A stretch of DNA of 64,000 nucleotides from Planctomycetota bacterium. Its GTDB lineage: Bacteria; Planctomycetota; UBA1135. The translations under genes and the position numbers were made by a program. The notes under the pieces were generated by a model that did not search any database, was not told the origin of the DNA, and saw nothing but the letters and a program-made list of their open reading frames with translations. The stretch spans positions 62,001 through 126,000 of the forward strand of contig QQUA01000003.1 of NCBI GenBank assembly GCA_008501825.1, read 5' to 3'. Shown here piece by piece: positions 16,423 to 24,819 of the stretch (positions are counted from its first letter, which is position 1; each line of letters opens with the position of its first letter).

Positions 16423-17653
16423 TGTGACCCTCCTTCCTGCCTACCTGCCTGCCTTTTCCGCCCGCAAGCTCCTTTTGTCCGGGTTCGCCTGGGCCCTGCT
16501 TGGGGTGCTGGCGGCCTCTTCTGTAGTGGGCCAAGAGCTTGCCCGGGCGGTGGACGTCTGGACCACCCACGGCCACCGAAAAATCGTGCTGGAGGAATTT
16601 GATCCCAGCAGCAACCGCTTGCCCGGCCTCGATGCCGAAGAACTTTGGTTGGAAATCCGGCTGCCCGGCCAAGTGGCTCCCCGCCCCGCCGGTTGGGAGT
16701 TGGAATTGGCCGGCGGCACCTGGCTCCCCGGTGCCCCGGGTGGTGGGGAAGGCGATTGGGGATGGTGGCGTCTGGCCGGCGGCACTGAGCTGCGCTTCGA
16801 TACGGTTTGGCTTCGGGCGCTGCAACGGCGGGGGCGGCCGTATCGAGCCAAGGCGGATCAGGACTTCCTTTGGTTGGAAACTCCCGAAGGTCCGGCCGAC
16901 CGGCGTAAGGGCTGGTTTTTAGGCTGGTTTGAAAACGGCTTGGCGTTTGAGGACGTGGCCGGGGAACACCGCCACCCCTGGACTCGGGTCCAGGCTTTGC
17001 AAATTTTGGACGAAGCCGTGGCGCCGGTGCCGGGCAACGTTTGGGTGGTCCTGGCCGGCGGCGGTCACTTTGCCGCCACCTGGCGCCTGCTCGATCGCCA
17101 GGGACGGCTGCACCTGGAGCTGCCTTGGCAGGGGAGCCTGACTTTGCCTCTGAATCAAGTGGCCGCCCTTTATCCCCGCCGGGGCACGGTGCAAAGCTTG
17201 GCCGAGCGGCCTCCCCGGTCGGTTCAAGGGCCGGCTTCCAAAGTTTTGGACTGGTCCCCGAAGCAGGGTCGCAGCGTCGAGGGAGGACCGTTGCAAGTGG
17301 GCAATCGTGGTTATCCGACCGGCTTTGGAACCCGGGTGCCGTCGGAGATCCGCTACCGGGTGTCCGGACCGGGCACCTTCTTCGCCCAGATCGGGGTGGA
17401 CGACGAGGTGGCGAGCTTCCGAAATCCGCAACCGGTCCGGTTCCGACTGCTGTTGGATGGGCGCGAACTGTGGAGCAGCGGCGAGGTCCGATTCGGCGAG
17501 GCGGCCCGAACCGTGCGGGTGGCGTTGGATCAGGGCGGCGAGTTGGAACTGCGCACCGAAGCCGCCGGTCGCCTGCCCTTCGGCGGCCATGCCAATTGGC
17601 TTTGCCCGATGTGGTTACCGGGCGCGCCGAGCTCTCCCCGGGACTCGGGTTGA
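16415..17653 (+). CDS. Secreted NPCBM/NEW2-domain protein
   Basis: 412 aa. After a short leader there is a signal-like hydrophobic segment (LLLSGFAWALLGVLAASSVV, about 19-38). The C-terminal 130 residues carry the NPCBM (novel putative carbohydrate-binding module) pattern: GYPTGFGTRVPSEIRYRVSG, FFAQIGVDDEV, VRFRLLLDGRELW and HANWLCP. The middle part is unrecognised and Trp-rich. Start is uncertain: TTG 16415 or GTG 16424, neither with a Shine-Dalgarno. NPCBM domains are frequent in planctomycete exported enzymes. Here no catalytic domain is visible, so a carbohydrate-binding surface role is the best guess. Confidence 0.72.
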   Translation: MAPVTLLPAYLPAFSARKLLLSGFAWALLGVLAASSVVGQELARAVDVWTTHGHRKIVLEEFDPSSNRLPGLDAEELWLEIRLPGQVAPRPAGWELELAGGTWLPGAPGGGEGDWGWWRLAGGTELRFDTVWLRALQRRGRPYRAKADQDFLWLETPEGPADRRKGWFLGWFENGLAFEDVAGEHRHPWTRVQALQILDEAVAPVPGNVWVVLAGGGHFAATWRLLDRQGRLHLELPWQGSLTLPLNQVAALYPRRGTVQSLAERPPRSVQGPASKVLDWSPKQGRSVEGGPLQVGNRGYPTGFGTRVPSEIRYRVSGPGTFFAQIGVDDEVASFRNPQPVRFRLLLDGRELWSSGEVRFGEAARTVRVALDQGGELELRTEAAGRLPFGGHANWLCPMWLPGAPSSPRDSG

Positions 17654-17684
17654 AGGACCTTTTGCGGCTTCGTCCGGGCTTGCA

Positions 17685-17712
17685 TTGACGATTCCGGAAC
17701 AGCCGCTAGAAT
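17685..17712 (+). promoter_or_regulatory. sigma70 promoter of rpsB
   Basis: TTGACG (17685-17690), 16-bp spacer, TAGAAT (17707-17712). The predicted start near 17719 leaves a leader of about 70 nt before rpsB, long enough for an S2-type autoregulatory structure. Confidence 0.65.
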
Positions 17713-17787
17713 GTTCCGTCCTTCATTTCGGCCAATCCGCCGAAATCCCACTTAAACCCTTAAGAAAAAAGAGTTTCGGGGGCCCTC

Positions 17788-18777
17788 TTGTCTGACCTCT
17801 CCGTCAAGGCCCTGGTGGATGCCGGCGCCCACATCGGCTGCCGTGTGAGTCGTTGGAACCCGAAGATGGAACCGTACATCTTCGAGGCTCGCAACCGAAT
17901 CCACATCATCGATCTGCGGCAAACTGTCCGCGGCATCCTTCGGGCACGTCACTTCTTACGCGAACTCGTCGCTTCCGGGCAGGATGTCCTGCTGGTCGGT
18001 ACGAAGCCGCAAATCCGACCGGAAATCCAGAAGTTCCACGAGGAAACCAAACAGCCTTACGTCGACGATCGTTGGATCGGCGGCACTCTGACCAACTATG
18101 AAGTCATCGGAAGTCGAATCGCCTTCCTGGACGACATGGAGAAGAAGGAAGCCGAGGGCTATTTGGACACTTTGAGCGGGAAGGCGGCTTCTCGCTTCAT
18201 GCGCAACAAGCGCAAGGTCTGGCGCAACCTTCACGGCATCCGCGACATGTTTCGCCTGCCTGGGGCGTTGATCATCGTCGACCCCAAGACCGAAAGCAAC
18301 GCTGCCCGGGAAGCCGCCAAAATGGGCATTCCGGTAGTCGGCGTCATCGATACCGACGGCGATCCGGACACCTGCGATATGGTGATTCCGGCCAATGACG
18401 ACGCCATTCGTTCGGTCGCCCTGGTGCTTTCTCAGCTTTCCGAGGCGGTCCAGGAAGGCTTGCGGCTTCGCAAGGAGCGCAAGATTCCCGAGCCCGGCAA
18501 GGAAGCCGCCGTTGAGCCTCCGGCGCCCAAGCCCCGTCCTCGTGGCGGTCGCAAGGGTGGAACCCCGCGAGGTCCGCGCGGCATCGTCGCTCCCAGCGGC
18601 GTCGTCGGCAAGGTGGAAATCACTCCGGTGAAAGACAAGGTGAAGGCTGCCGTGGAAGCGGCCAAAGCCGCCCAAGCCGCCAAGGCTGAAGCCGAAGCCA
18701 AAGCGGAAGCGAAGCCTGCCGATGCCGGTAAAGAAGGCGACCAACCGGCGGATTCCGACAATAAAAAGGACGCCTGA
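17788..18777 (+). CDS. rpsB: 30S ribosomal protein S2 with long C-terminal extension
   Basis: 329 aa. Residues 1-225 are a standard S2 (VDAGAHIGCRVSRWNPKMEP, RIHIIDLRQT, WIGGTLTNYEVI, PGALIIVDPKTESNAAREAA, IPVVGVIDTDGDP, IPANDDAIRSVALV). The last roughly 100 residues are a basic then Ala/Lys/Glu-rich tail (KPRPRGGRKGG, AAKAEAEAKAEAK), absent in E. coli S2 (241 aa). The start is TTG 17788 (MSDLSVKALVDAG). It heads the rpsB-tsf-pyrH-frr cluster. Confidence 0.96.
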   Translation: MSDLSVKALVDAGAHIGCRVSRWNPKMEPYIFEARNRIHIIDLRQTVRGILRARHFLRELVASGQDVLLVGTKPQIRPEIQKFHEETKQPYVDDRWIGGTLTNYEVIGSRIAFLDDMEKKEAEGYLDTLSGKAASRFMRNKRKVWRNLHGIRDMFRLPGALIIVDPKTESNAAREAAKMGIPVVGVIDTDGDPDTCDMVIPANDDAIRSVALVLSQLSEAVQEGLRLRKERKIPEPGKEAAVEPPAPKPRPRGGRKGGTPRGPRGIVAPSGVVGKVEITPVKDKVKAAVEAAKAAQAAKAEAEAKAEAKPADAGKEGDQPADSDNKKDA

Positions 18778-18837
18778 GTCCTTTCAAGGATCCGCATTTC
18801 AGGGTTTGGGGCGATGCGCGCCAAGATCCTGACCGAT

Positions 18838-18869
18838 GAGGGCCTTCTCTTGAGGAGGCCCTCTCTTTC
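18838..18869 (+). terminator. Hairpin between rpsB and tsf, possible attenuator
   Basis: An 11-bp stem (18838-18848 with 18853-18863, outer arms gagggcct/aggccctc) is followed by TCTTTC. The T-run is weak, so partial read-through from rpsB into tsf is likely. Confidence 0.5.
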
Positions 18870-18951
18870 GGCCCCCGCTCCCAACTTTTCCGGGCGATAG
18901 CCCACCTCCCGCCCTGTGGCTCTCGACGAGCCCGATTGCAAGCAAGTCACC

Positions 18952-19560
18952 ATGTCGCAAATCACTGCCAGTGCCGTTGCCGCCCTCCGAGCCAAAACCG
19001 GCGCCGGAATGATGGACTGCAAAAAAGCCCTGGTCGAAACCGGCGGCGATGAAGACAAGGCGATGGAAGTCCTGCGCCAAAAGGGACTGAAGACCGCCGA
19101 TAAGAAGTCCACTCGCACCACCGGCGACGGCCGCGTTTTTGCTTACATTCATCACAACCAAAAAGTCGGGGTCTTGCTTGAAGTCAGTTGCGAGACCGAT
19201 TTCGTGGCTCGGGGTGATGACTTTGAAACCTTGCTGAAAGACTTGGCCATGCACGTGGCCGCCGTGGTGCCGACCCCGGTGTCGGTGGAAGTCGATGGCG
19301 TACCCCAGGATTTGGTTGAAAAAGAGCGTGCGGTCCTGCTTGGCAGCGAAGACATGCAAGGCAAGCCTGCCGAGATCCAAGAAAAGATCGTCGGCGGCCG
19401 CCTGAAGAAGTTCGTCGCCGACTTGGCTTTGATGGACCAAGAGTTCGTCAAAAACCCGGACATGTCGGTGCGGGACGTAGTCACCGCGGTCATTGCCAAG
19501 GTGGGAGAAAACATCAAGATCAACCGCTTCGTGCGCTTCGAACTCGGCGCCGAAGATTAA
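18952..19560 (+). CDS. tsf: Elongation factor Ts
   Basis: 202 aa, the short EF-Ts class (Thermus-like; E. coli has 283). SQITASAVAALRAKTGAGMM is the EF-Tu-interacting N-terminus, DCKKALVETGGDEDKAMEVLR completes the UBA-like domain, and GVLLEVSCETDFVARGDDF is the core signature with the TDFV motif. It recycles EF-Tu-GDP. ATG 18952 is chosen over an upstream GTG-like frame because family members begin at this residue. The stop TAA abuts the ATG of pyrH with no gap. Confidence 0.96.
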   Translation: MSQITASAVAALRAKTGAGMMDCKKALVETGGDEDKAMEVLRQKGLKTADKKSTRTTGDGRVFAYIHHNQKVGVLLEVSCETDFVARGDDFETLLKDLAMHVAAVVPTPVSVEVDGVPQDLVEKERAVLLGSEDMQGKPAEIQEKIVGGRLKKFVADLALMDQEFVKNPDMSVRDVVTAVIAKVGENIKINRFVRFELGAED

Positions 19561-20292
19561 ATGGCCGCCTCGTTTGCCGAGGGCCGGCCCAGCCGGCGGA
19601 TTTTGTTGAAGGTTTCCGGGGAAGGTTTCTCCCGTGAAGGAGAGACTTCCCTGGACACCGAGCAAGCCCGCTTATTGGCGGAGCAATTGAAGACCCTGAC
19701 TCATCAGGGCGTGGAAGTCGCTTGCGTCATTGGAGGCGGCAATATTCTTCGTGGCGGTCAGGCGAAGCAATACGGCTTGGCCAGAGCCACGGCGGATTAC
19801 ATGGGTATGTTGGCTACCGTGATCAACGGCTTGGCCCTGTGCGATGCCCTGGAAGCCTTCGGCCAACCGGCTCGGGTGATGTCGGCCATCGATGTCCATA
19901 AAGTTTGCGAGCCTTTTATCCGCCGTCGCGCCATTCGCCACTTGGAAAAAGGGCGGGTCGTCATCTTGGTGGGGGGCTTGGGCAGCCCCTTCTTTACCAC
20001 CGACACCACCGCCGCCCAGAGAGGGGCGGAGTTGGACTGCGACCTGCTGATGAAGTTGACCATGGTGGATGGGGTTTACGACCGGGATCCGAAGAAACAC
20101 GAGGACGCCGTGCTTTTCAAGGACTTGACTTACGAGCAGGTCTTGCAGCGGCAGCTTCGGGTCATGGACCAGACCGCCTTTGCCATGTGCCGGGAAAACG
20201 ATTTGCCGATCGTGGTGTTCAACATGCATGAACCCGAAGGGGTGGTTCGAGTGGCGCAAGGCGAACGGGTCGGCACCTTGATCCAAGGATGA
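19561..20292 (+). CDS. pyrH: Uridylate (UMP) kinase
   Basis: 243 aa, amino-acid-kinase fold: RRILLKVSGEGFSREG, VACVIGGGNILRGGQAK, ADYMGMLATVINGLAL, GGLGSPFFTTDTTAAQRGAE and MVDGVYDRDPKKHEDA. It phosphorylates UMP to UDP, is usually hexameric and GTP-activated. ATG follows the tsf stop directly, so translation is probably coupled. Confidence 0.96.
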   Translation: MAASFAEGRPSRRILLKVSGEGFSREGETSLDTEQARLLAEQLKTLTHQGVEVACVIGGGNILRGGQAKQYGLARATADYMGMLATVINGLALCDALEAFGQPARVMSAIDVHKVCEPFIRRRAIRHLEKGRVVILVGGLGSPFFTTDTTAAQRGAELDCDLLMKLTMVDGVYDRDPKKHEDAVLFKDLTYEQVLQRQLRVMDQTAFAMCRENDLPIVVFNMHEPEGVVRVAQGERVGTLIQG

Positions 20293-20372
20293 AAATTTGA
20301 AGGCCGCCAAACTTGGGGCGGAATGGCGGGCATGGTAGCGTAAGGCCCGTTCCGGAATCCCCGATCCCGACC

Positions 20373-20951
20373 ATGTCCAGCGTCATCCAAGAGTTCACCA
20401 AATCCGCCAAGGATCGGATGAAGAAGTCCGTGGAGCACTTCCTCACCGAAACCCGCGGCATTCGCACCGGCCGGGCCACCACCAGTTTGGTGGACAACAT
20501 CCGGGTGGATTATTACGGCTCCAAAACTCCCCTAAATCAACTGGCTACCGTCAGCGTGCCGGACCCCCGGTCTTTGGTGGTCAAGCCTTTCGATCCTTCC
20601 GGATTGAAGGACATCGAACGGGCCATCATGGCCTCCGATTTAGGTTTCAATCCTTCCATTGAAGGCAAGCAGTTGCGGATTTCCATTCCGCCGCTTTCCG
20701 AGGAACAGCGCAAGCGCTTGGCCAATCGGGTCAAAGCCTTGGCCGAAGAAGCTCGAGTCAGCATGCGCAACGTGCGCCGGGATGTATTGCGAGAAGTGGA
20801 TGCCGCTTCCCGGGATAAGAACCGGGAAGTTGCGGTCACCGAAGACGACGCCAAACGAGCCAAGGATCAGGTCCAGGATTTGTTGAAAGATCACGAAAAG
20901 GAAATCGAGGCTTTGTTGGCCGAGAAATCCAAAGAGATCATGGAAGGCTGA
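20373..20951 (+). CDS. frr: Ribosome recycling factor
   Basis: 192 aa. The three-helix domain contains RTGRATTSLVDNIRVDYYGS, PDPRSLVVKPFDPSGLKDIE and IPPLSEEQRKRLANRVKALA, then NVRRDVLREVD. It splits the post-termination ribosome with EF-G. ATG 20373 agrees with the family start (MSSVIQEFTKSAKDRMKKSV). It closes the cluster and is followed after 41 bp by tRNA-Lys. Confidence 0.96.
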   Translation: MSSVIQEFTKSAKDRMKKSVEHFLTETRGIRTGRATTSLVDNIRVDYYGSKTPLNQLATVSVPDPRSLVVKPFDPSGLKDIERAIMASDLGFNPSIEGKQLRISIPPLSEEQRKRLANRVKALAEEARVSMRNVRRDVLREVDAASRDKNREVAVTEDDAKRAKDQVQDLLKDHEKEIEALLAEKSKEIMEG

Positions 20952-20992
20952 AAACCGAAGGTATCATAGTGCGCCGGGAGAACCATCTCCCC

Positions 20993-21068
20993 GGGGGCGT
21001 AGCTCAGTTGGCAGAGTAGCGGACTTTTAATCCGTAGGTCGAAGGTTCGAGCCCTTCCGCCCTCACCA
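20993..21068 (+). tRNA. tRNA-Lys (anticodon UUU)
   Basis: 76 nt with encoded CCA. Acceptor GGGGGCG (20993-20999) pairs with CGCCCTC (one G-U). The D-arm has AGTTGGCAGA, the anticodon loop is CTTTTAA (anticodon TTT), and the T-arm loop contains TTCGAGC. The cloverleaf closes without gaps. Confidence 0.97.
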
Positions 21069-21069
21069 A

Positions 21070-22023
21070 TCAAAAGGGCCGTGTAGGCGAAAGCTGCACG
21101 GCTCTTTTTCCTTGCCAGCCTTGTCGCCGAATCATTTCCTGGCGGATCCAGTGGATGACTTTGTTTTTATGCGGCCAGCCTTGGGGCGCTAAATAACTTT
21201 CCTCCGGAGCTTCCGCCACTAAACGATGGACCACCACGTCGGCAGGAAGATATTCCAGGGCATCCGCGACTCGCTCCACGTATTCCTCGGGAGTTAACAA
21301 GGCCACGCCGTTGCGGCGCCATACCGCTTCCAATTGGGTCCTTCTCAAAACCATGAGTTGGTGGAATTTGATGCCGGCCACGCCGGCGGCGGCCGCTTCT
21401 TGAACCTGGCGCAACAAACCGTCCGGTTTTTCTCCGGGCAGGCCGGTCATGGTGTGGGCGATGACGGCCAAATCTCGTTGTCTCGCCAGGTGGCAGGCTC
21501 GGTGAAAGTGCTCCAAGGAATCGTGGCGGCCAATCAAGGCTTGAACCCGATCGTCCGCTGTTTCCAAGCCGAGTTCCAACCAGACTTGATCGAAGCGGTT
21601 TCGATAGGCGGCCAACAAGTCGGCGGCTTCCGGGCTGAAACAATCGGGCCGGGTGCCGATCGCCAGGATGGGAGCCTCCTGACTTTGTTCGGCCAAAAAC
21701 TCCAAAGCCGCTTTTAACGGCTCCAATCCGGGATAGGTGTTGGAATAAGACTGCAGGTAGGCGATCGCCGCCGGTCCTTCCGGTTGTAAGCGCCGAGCTT
21801 TGGCCAAACCTCGTTGCCATTGCTCAGCCAAACTTTGACCCTCGGCTTGAGCGCCGGTGCCGCTACCGTGGACGTCGCAGTAAACGCAACCTCCGAAGCC
21901 TTTGGCACCGTCGCGGTTGGGACAGCTCAGACCCAAGTCCAGCATCACCCGGCGCAGCTTGCGGCCGTAGCGGTTACGCAAGGACTCCGCCAAGCTAAGG
22001 AGGGTGCCGATCGGTTGGCTCAT
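21070..22023 (-). CDS. TIGR01212-family radical SAM protein (YhcC-like)
   Basis: 317 aa. The cluster-binding cysteines sit in GLSCPNRDGAKGFGGCVYCD (a long CxxxxxxxxxxxCxxC spacing characteristic of this family rather than CxxxCxxC). Later segments YLQSYSNTYP, IGTRPDCFS, VWLELGLETADD, HTMTGLPGE and GIKFHQLMVLRRT match the YhcC/TIGR01212 group. Gram-positive relatives act in wobble-uridine tRNA modification; the function here is inferred only. It is divergent from selB with 17 bp between the start codons. Confidence 0.88.
   Translation of the reverse strand: MSQPIGTLLSLAESLRNRYGRKLRRVMLDLGLSCPNRDGAKGFGGCVYCDVHGSGTGAQAEGQSLAEQWQRGLAKARRLQPEGPAAIAYLQSYSNTYPGLEPLKAALEFLAEQSQEAPILAIGTRPDCFSPEAADLLAAYRNRFDQVWLELGLETADDRVQALIGRHDSLEHFHRACHLARQRDLAVIAHTMTGLPGEKPDGLLRQVQEAAAAGVAGIKFHQLMVLRRTQLEAVWRRNGVALLTPEEYVERVADALEYLPADVVVHRLVAEAPEESYLAPQGWPHKNKVIHWIRQEMIRRQGWQGKRAVQLSPTRPF
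21076..21109 (+). terminator. Intrinsic terminator after tRNA-Lys, inside the end of the convergent gene
   Basis: A long imperfect stem (21076-21088 with 21092-21104, GGGCCGTG.../...CACGGCTC) is followed by T5 (21105-21109). It starts 8 nt after the tRNA. The same bases encode the last residues of the radical SAM protein on the other strand. Confidence 0.8.
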
Positions 22024-22030
22024 CCCTCAA

Positions 22031-22037
22031 GATTCTA
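22031..22037. promoter_or_regulatory. Shared -10-like core between radical SAM and selB genes
   Basis: The 17-bp gap holds gattcta. On the minus strand this reads TAGAAT (22037-22032), 8 nt before ATG 22023. On the plus strand GATTCT (22031-22036) lies 4 nt before ATG 22041. No Shine-Dalgarno fits in either direction. Confidence 0.4.
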
Positions 22038-22040
22038 CTC

Positions 22041-23990
22041 ATGGAAGCCCCTCGTCCGCTGCCGGTAGTGCTCGGTACCGCCGGCCACATCGACCATGGA
22101 AAAAGCGCCTTGATCGAAGCGCTTTGCGGAACTCATCCCGATCGTTGGCGAGAAGAAAAGGAACGGGGCATTACTCTGGATCTCGGCTATGCCCAATTGA
22201 ATTTCGAAGACGGCTTGGAAATCGGTTTCGTGGACGTTCCCGGCCACGAGCGCTTGGTCCGAAAAATGGTGGCCGGTGCCACCGGCATGGGTGCCGCCAT
22301 GTTGGTGGTGTCTTGCGACGACGGCGTCATGCCCCAAACCCGGGAGCACTTCGAAGTCCTGCAGTTGTTAGGCGTGAAGCACGGCCTGGTCGCTCTTTCC
22401 AAAGTAGATTTGGCCGACGAAGAAATGGTGGCCTTGGTCCATGCCGAGGTCGAGGAGTTGTTGCAAGACAGCCTTTGGCCTCAGGCTCCTTGCATTCCAG
22501 TCAGTGCTCATACCGGAGAGGGTTTGCCGGAATTGCGACAAGCCTTGAGGGACTTGGCTTTGCAAGCTCGGAGCGCGGACAAAAGCCACCACGCTTTCCG
22601 ATTGCCGGTTCAACGTTCCTTTGCTTTGCACGGCGCCGGCACCGTGGTGACCGGAGTTTGTGCTTCCGGCGGACTTCAGGAAGGCCAGGTGGTCGAAGTC
22701 CAACCGGGAGGCGGTCGCAGCCGAGTGCGTCGCATCCAAGTGCACGGTCGAGTTAGCCCGGAAGCCAGACCGGGATTGAGAACCGCTCTCAATCTCCCCG
22801 ATTTGCAACCGGAACAATGTCCCCGGGGAACGGTCCTGGTGGAACCCGATCTGGTGCGAAGCGGAACCTTGTTGCGGGTGTTAGTTCGAGCTCTGCCGGA
22901 GGCGCCGCCGATGGCCCACGGCCACCCGGTCCAAGCTCTCGCCGGAACCGCGTCGGTAAGCGGCCGCATTTTCTTGCCGCCTGCGGCTCAAGAAGCCGGC
23001 AAGAAAGCGTGGGCGGATGGTGCTTCCTGGCTGGTGGATCTTGAATTGGACGAGGCCATGGCCTTGGTTCCCGGCGAAATCATTCTGATCCGCCGGCCGA
23101 GTCCTCCTCTGAATTTGGCTGCCGGTTCCTTCCTCGGATTCGGACCAAAACGCCTGCGACGCCGGGACCAAGCCCAACGGAAAGCGCTGCACGATCTGGC
23201 CGAAGCCTTGGGCGATGCGCCGGCCCTGGTGGCCAAGGTTTTGGAGTTGGGTTCCGGCAAACCGGCGGTGGTAAAAGAAGTGGCTTCCTATTTGGGTTGG
23301 ACTCCGCAAGCGACCTTGGAAGCTTTGCAAAGCGCCTGCCAGCGAGGCTTGGCCCGAGGTGTGGCCGGGGATCGTTACGTCGGCATGGGAAGAGCCGGAG
23401 CCCTGTTTCAAGAAGTCGCGGCGGTGGTGGCCCACTTCCGGGAAAAGCATCCCCATCGTTTGCGCATGCCGGTGCAACAAATTCGCAGCCGCCTGGGCAA
23501 GGAACGTTCCAAGACTTTGGAAGCCCTTTCAGCGGAAGAATTGCAAGGTTTGGGATTGAAGCGTCATTCCGGTTTGCAGTGGCAAATCTTGGATGCCCAA
23601 GCTCCAGTCGAAATCGACCAAGCCGGGAGCACCATTGCCGCCCGACTGAAATCCAGTGGTCTGGCTCCGACCGGTCGAGATGAATTGTCGGAACTCTGCC
23701 CTAATGGCGTATCGATCGATCAGGTGTTGGAATATTTGATCGATTCGGGCCAGGTTTTAAGGCCGGAAGGCGAGTTGTTCTTTTGGCGGGAAGCGGTGGA
23801 AGACTTACGCCTCGCCGTGGTGGCTCAACTACAAGGCGACGGCATGAACATCCCGGCTTTGCGCGACCGATTTGAAACTACCCGAAAGTATTTGATGCCC
23901 CTGTTGGAATTCCTGGACCATCGTGGAGTGACGGCCCGGCGAGGACCCAATCGCATCTTGCGCGATGCCGAAGCTCCGTTGGACGGTTGA
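22041..23990 (+). CDS. selB: Selenocysteine-specific elongation factor SelB
   Basis: 649 aa. An EF-Tu-like GTPase comes first: GTAGHIDHGKSALIEAL (P-loop), RGITLDLGYA (switch I), VDVPGHERLVRKMVAG (DxxG) and SKVD (NKxD variant). Two beta-barrels follow (QRSFALHGAGTVVTGV), then four winged-helix units (about 400-649) that bind the SECIS hairpin. It delivers Sec-tRNA to in-frame UGA. selA, selD and tRNA-Sec are not in the window, and I saw no obvious UGA-interrupted gene. The presence implies that the organism makes selenoproteins. Confidence 0.94.
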   Translation: MEAPRPLPVVLGTAGHIDHGKSALIEALCGTHPDRWREEKERGITLDLGYAQLNFEDGLEIGFVDVPGHERLVRKMVAGATGMGAAMLVVSCDDGVMPQTREHFEVLQLLGVKHGLVALSKVDLADEEMVALVHAEVEELLQDSLWPQAPCIPVSAHTGEGLPELRQALRDLALQARSADKSHHAFRLPVQRSFALHGAGTVVTGVCASGGLQEGQVVEVQPGGGRSRVRRIQVHGRVSPEARPGLRTALNLPDLQPEQCPRGTVLVEPDLVRSGTLLRVLVRALPEAPPMAHGHPVQALAGTASVSGRIFLPPAAQEAGKKAWADGASWLVDLELDEAMALVPGEIILIRRPSPPLNLAAGSFLGFGPKRLRRRDQAQRKALHDLAEALGDAPALVAKVLELGSGKPAVVKEVASYLGWTPQATLEALQSACQRGLARGVAGDRYVGMGRAGALFQEVAAVVAHFREKHPHRLRMPVQQIRSRLGKERSKTLEALSAEELQGLGLKRHSGLQWQILDAQAPVEIDQAGSTIAARLKSSGLAPTGRDELSELCPNGVSIDQVLEYLIDSGQVLRPEGELFFWREAVEDLRLAVVAQLQGDGMNIPALRDRFETTRKYLMPLLEFLDHRGVTARRGPNRILRDAEAPLDG

Positions 23991-24024
23991 GGTTCCCTTG
24001 GCCGGGCGTGCCCGAAGGCAAACC

Positions 24025-24819
24025 TTAATTCGAGGACCGAGGATTCAGCAGATCGGGAATGCGGCGGGGGCCCAATCGCAACAAGCGGTCCGCTTCGGCA
24101 ATGCGTTCCGGAGTGGAAATCTCATACCAGTATCCGGAGTGCAGCACCACTTTGGTGGGGCGGTGTTGTTCCACCGCCGGCAGTAGACCGTCCCGGATCA
24201 AACAAAGAGTGTCCTGAGGCCGTTCCCGGGCGGCTTTCGCCAGGGGATCCAACCAAGCTTCTCCCGGCCGGCAGATTCCCATATAGACCGCGGCGCCGGC
24301 TTCCCATCGAGGAGCACCGCGCAAACGCAAACCGGTGACTCGTCGTTGTTGGTTGAATCGCAAGCCGCCGAAATCTTCCAGGCTGCTTTCCGGGTGGAGG
24401 ACCACCAACGGCGCCGGTTGTTTCAAAATGGCATCGAACTCCAAGTCGGTATAGAGCTTGGCATTGATCACCAAGTCCGGAAACCGGCCGGCTCTTTGGG
24501 TTACCGCCAGCAAGGTTCCTCCGGTACCGAACAAGCGCTCTTCTTCCAAAAACTGCAAGTCCAAACCGGGAGGCGCCGCCTGTTGGGCTTCTTCCCGCAC
24601 CTGCTCCGGCATGTGATGCAGATTGATCCAAACTTGCCGGATTCCGGCCCGAAACAATCGGGGCAACAGAAAGGCCAAAGGCGAGGCGCCGCCGACCGGA
24701 ATGCAGGCCTTGGCCCATTTTTCCCGAAGGGAGCCCAAACGAGTGGCCAAACCGGCAGCCAAAAGCAAAGCCATCGGCTCGGCGCTGGGAGGAGACGTGG
24801 GGAAGGGCTCGGGAGGCAT
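24025..24819 (-). CDS. murU: MurNAc-1-phosphate uridylyltransferase-like nucleotidyltransferase
   Basis: 264 aa, Rossmann-like nucleotidyltransferase. The N-terminal PMALLLAAGLATRLGSLREK is the LAAGxGTRL loop with Lys further on (KWAKACIPVGG). NLHHMPEQV, GTGGTLLAV and INAKLYTDLEFD (in place of the usual DxD context) follow. It overlaps the kinase gene in a TAATG junction, and this kinase/nucleotidyltransferase pair is the known AmgK-MurU peptidoglycan-recycling module making UDP-MurNAc. Start at 24819 is favoured by TAATG; ATG 24831 is the alternative. Confidence 0.78.
   Translation of the reverse strand: MPPEPFPTSPPSAEPMALLLAAGLATRLGSLREKWAKACIPVGGASPLAFLLPRLFRAGIRQVWINLHHMPEQVREEAQQAAPPGLDLQFLEEERLFGTGGTLLAVTQRAGRFPDLVINAKLYTDLEFDAILKQPAPLVVLHPESSLEDFGGLRFNQQRRVTGLRLRGAPRWEAGAAVYMGICRPGEAWLDPLAKAARERPQDTLCLIRDGLLPAVEQHRPTKVVLHSGYWYEISTPERIAEADRLLRLGPRRIPDLLNPRSSN

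Noticed and set aside
14364-16427. 687-codon open frame on the plus strand
   Set aside because: It is antisense to groEL2/groES and arises from GC-rich third positions; the encoded sequence is His/Gln/Gly-rich and resembles no family.
21069-23990. tRNA-Sec or a UGA-interrupted gene near selB
   Set aside because: No long-variable-arm tRNA with TCA anticodon and no frame continuing past a TGA with homologous sequence.
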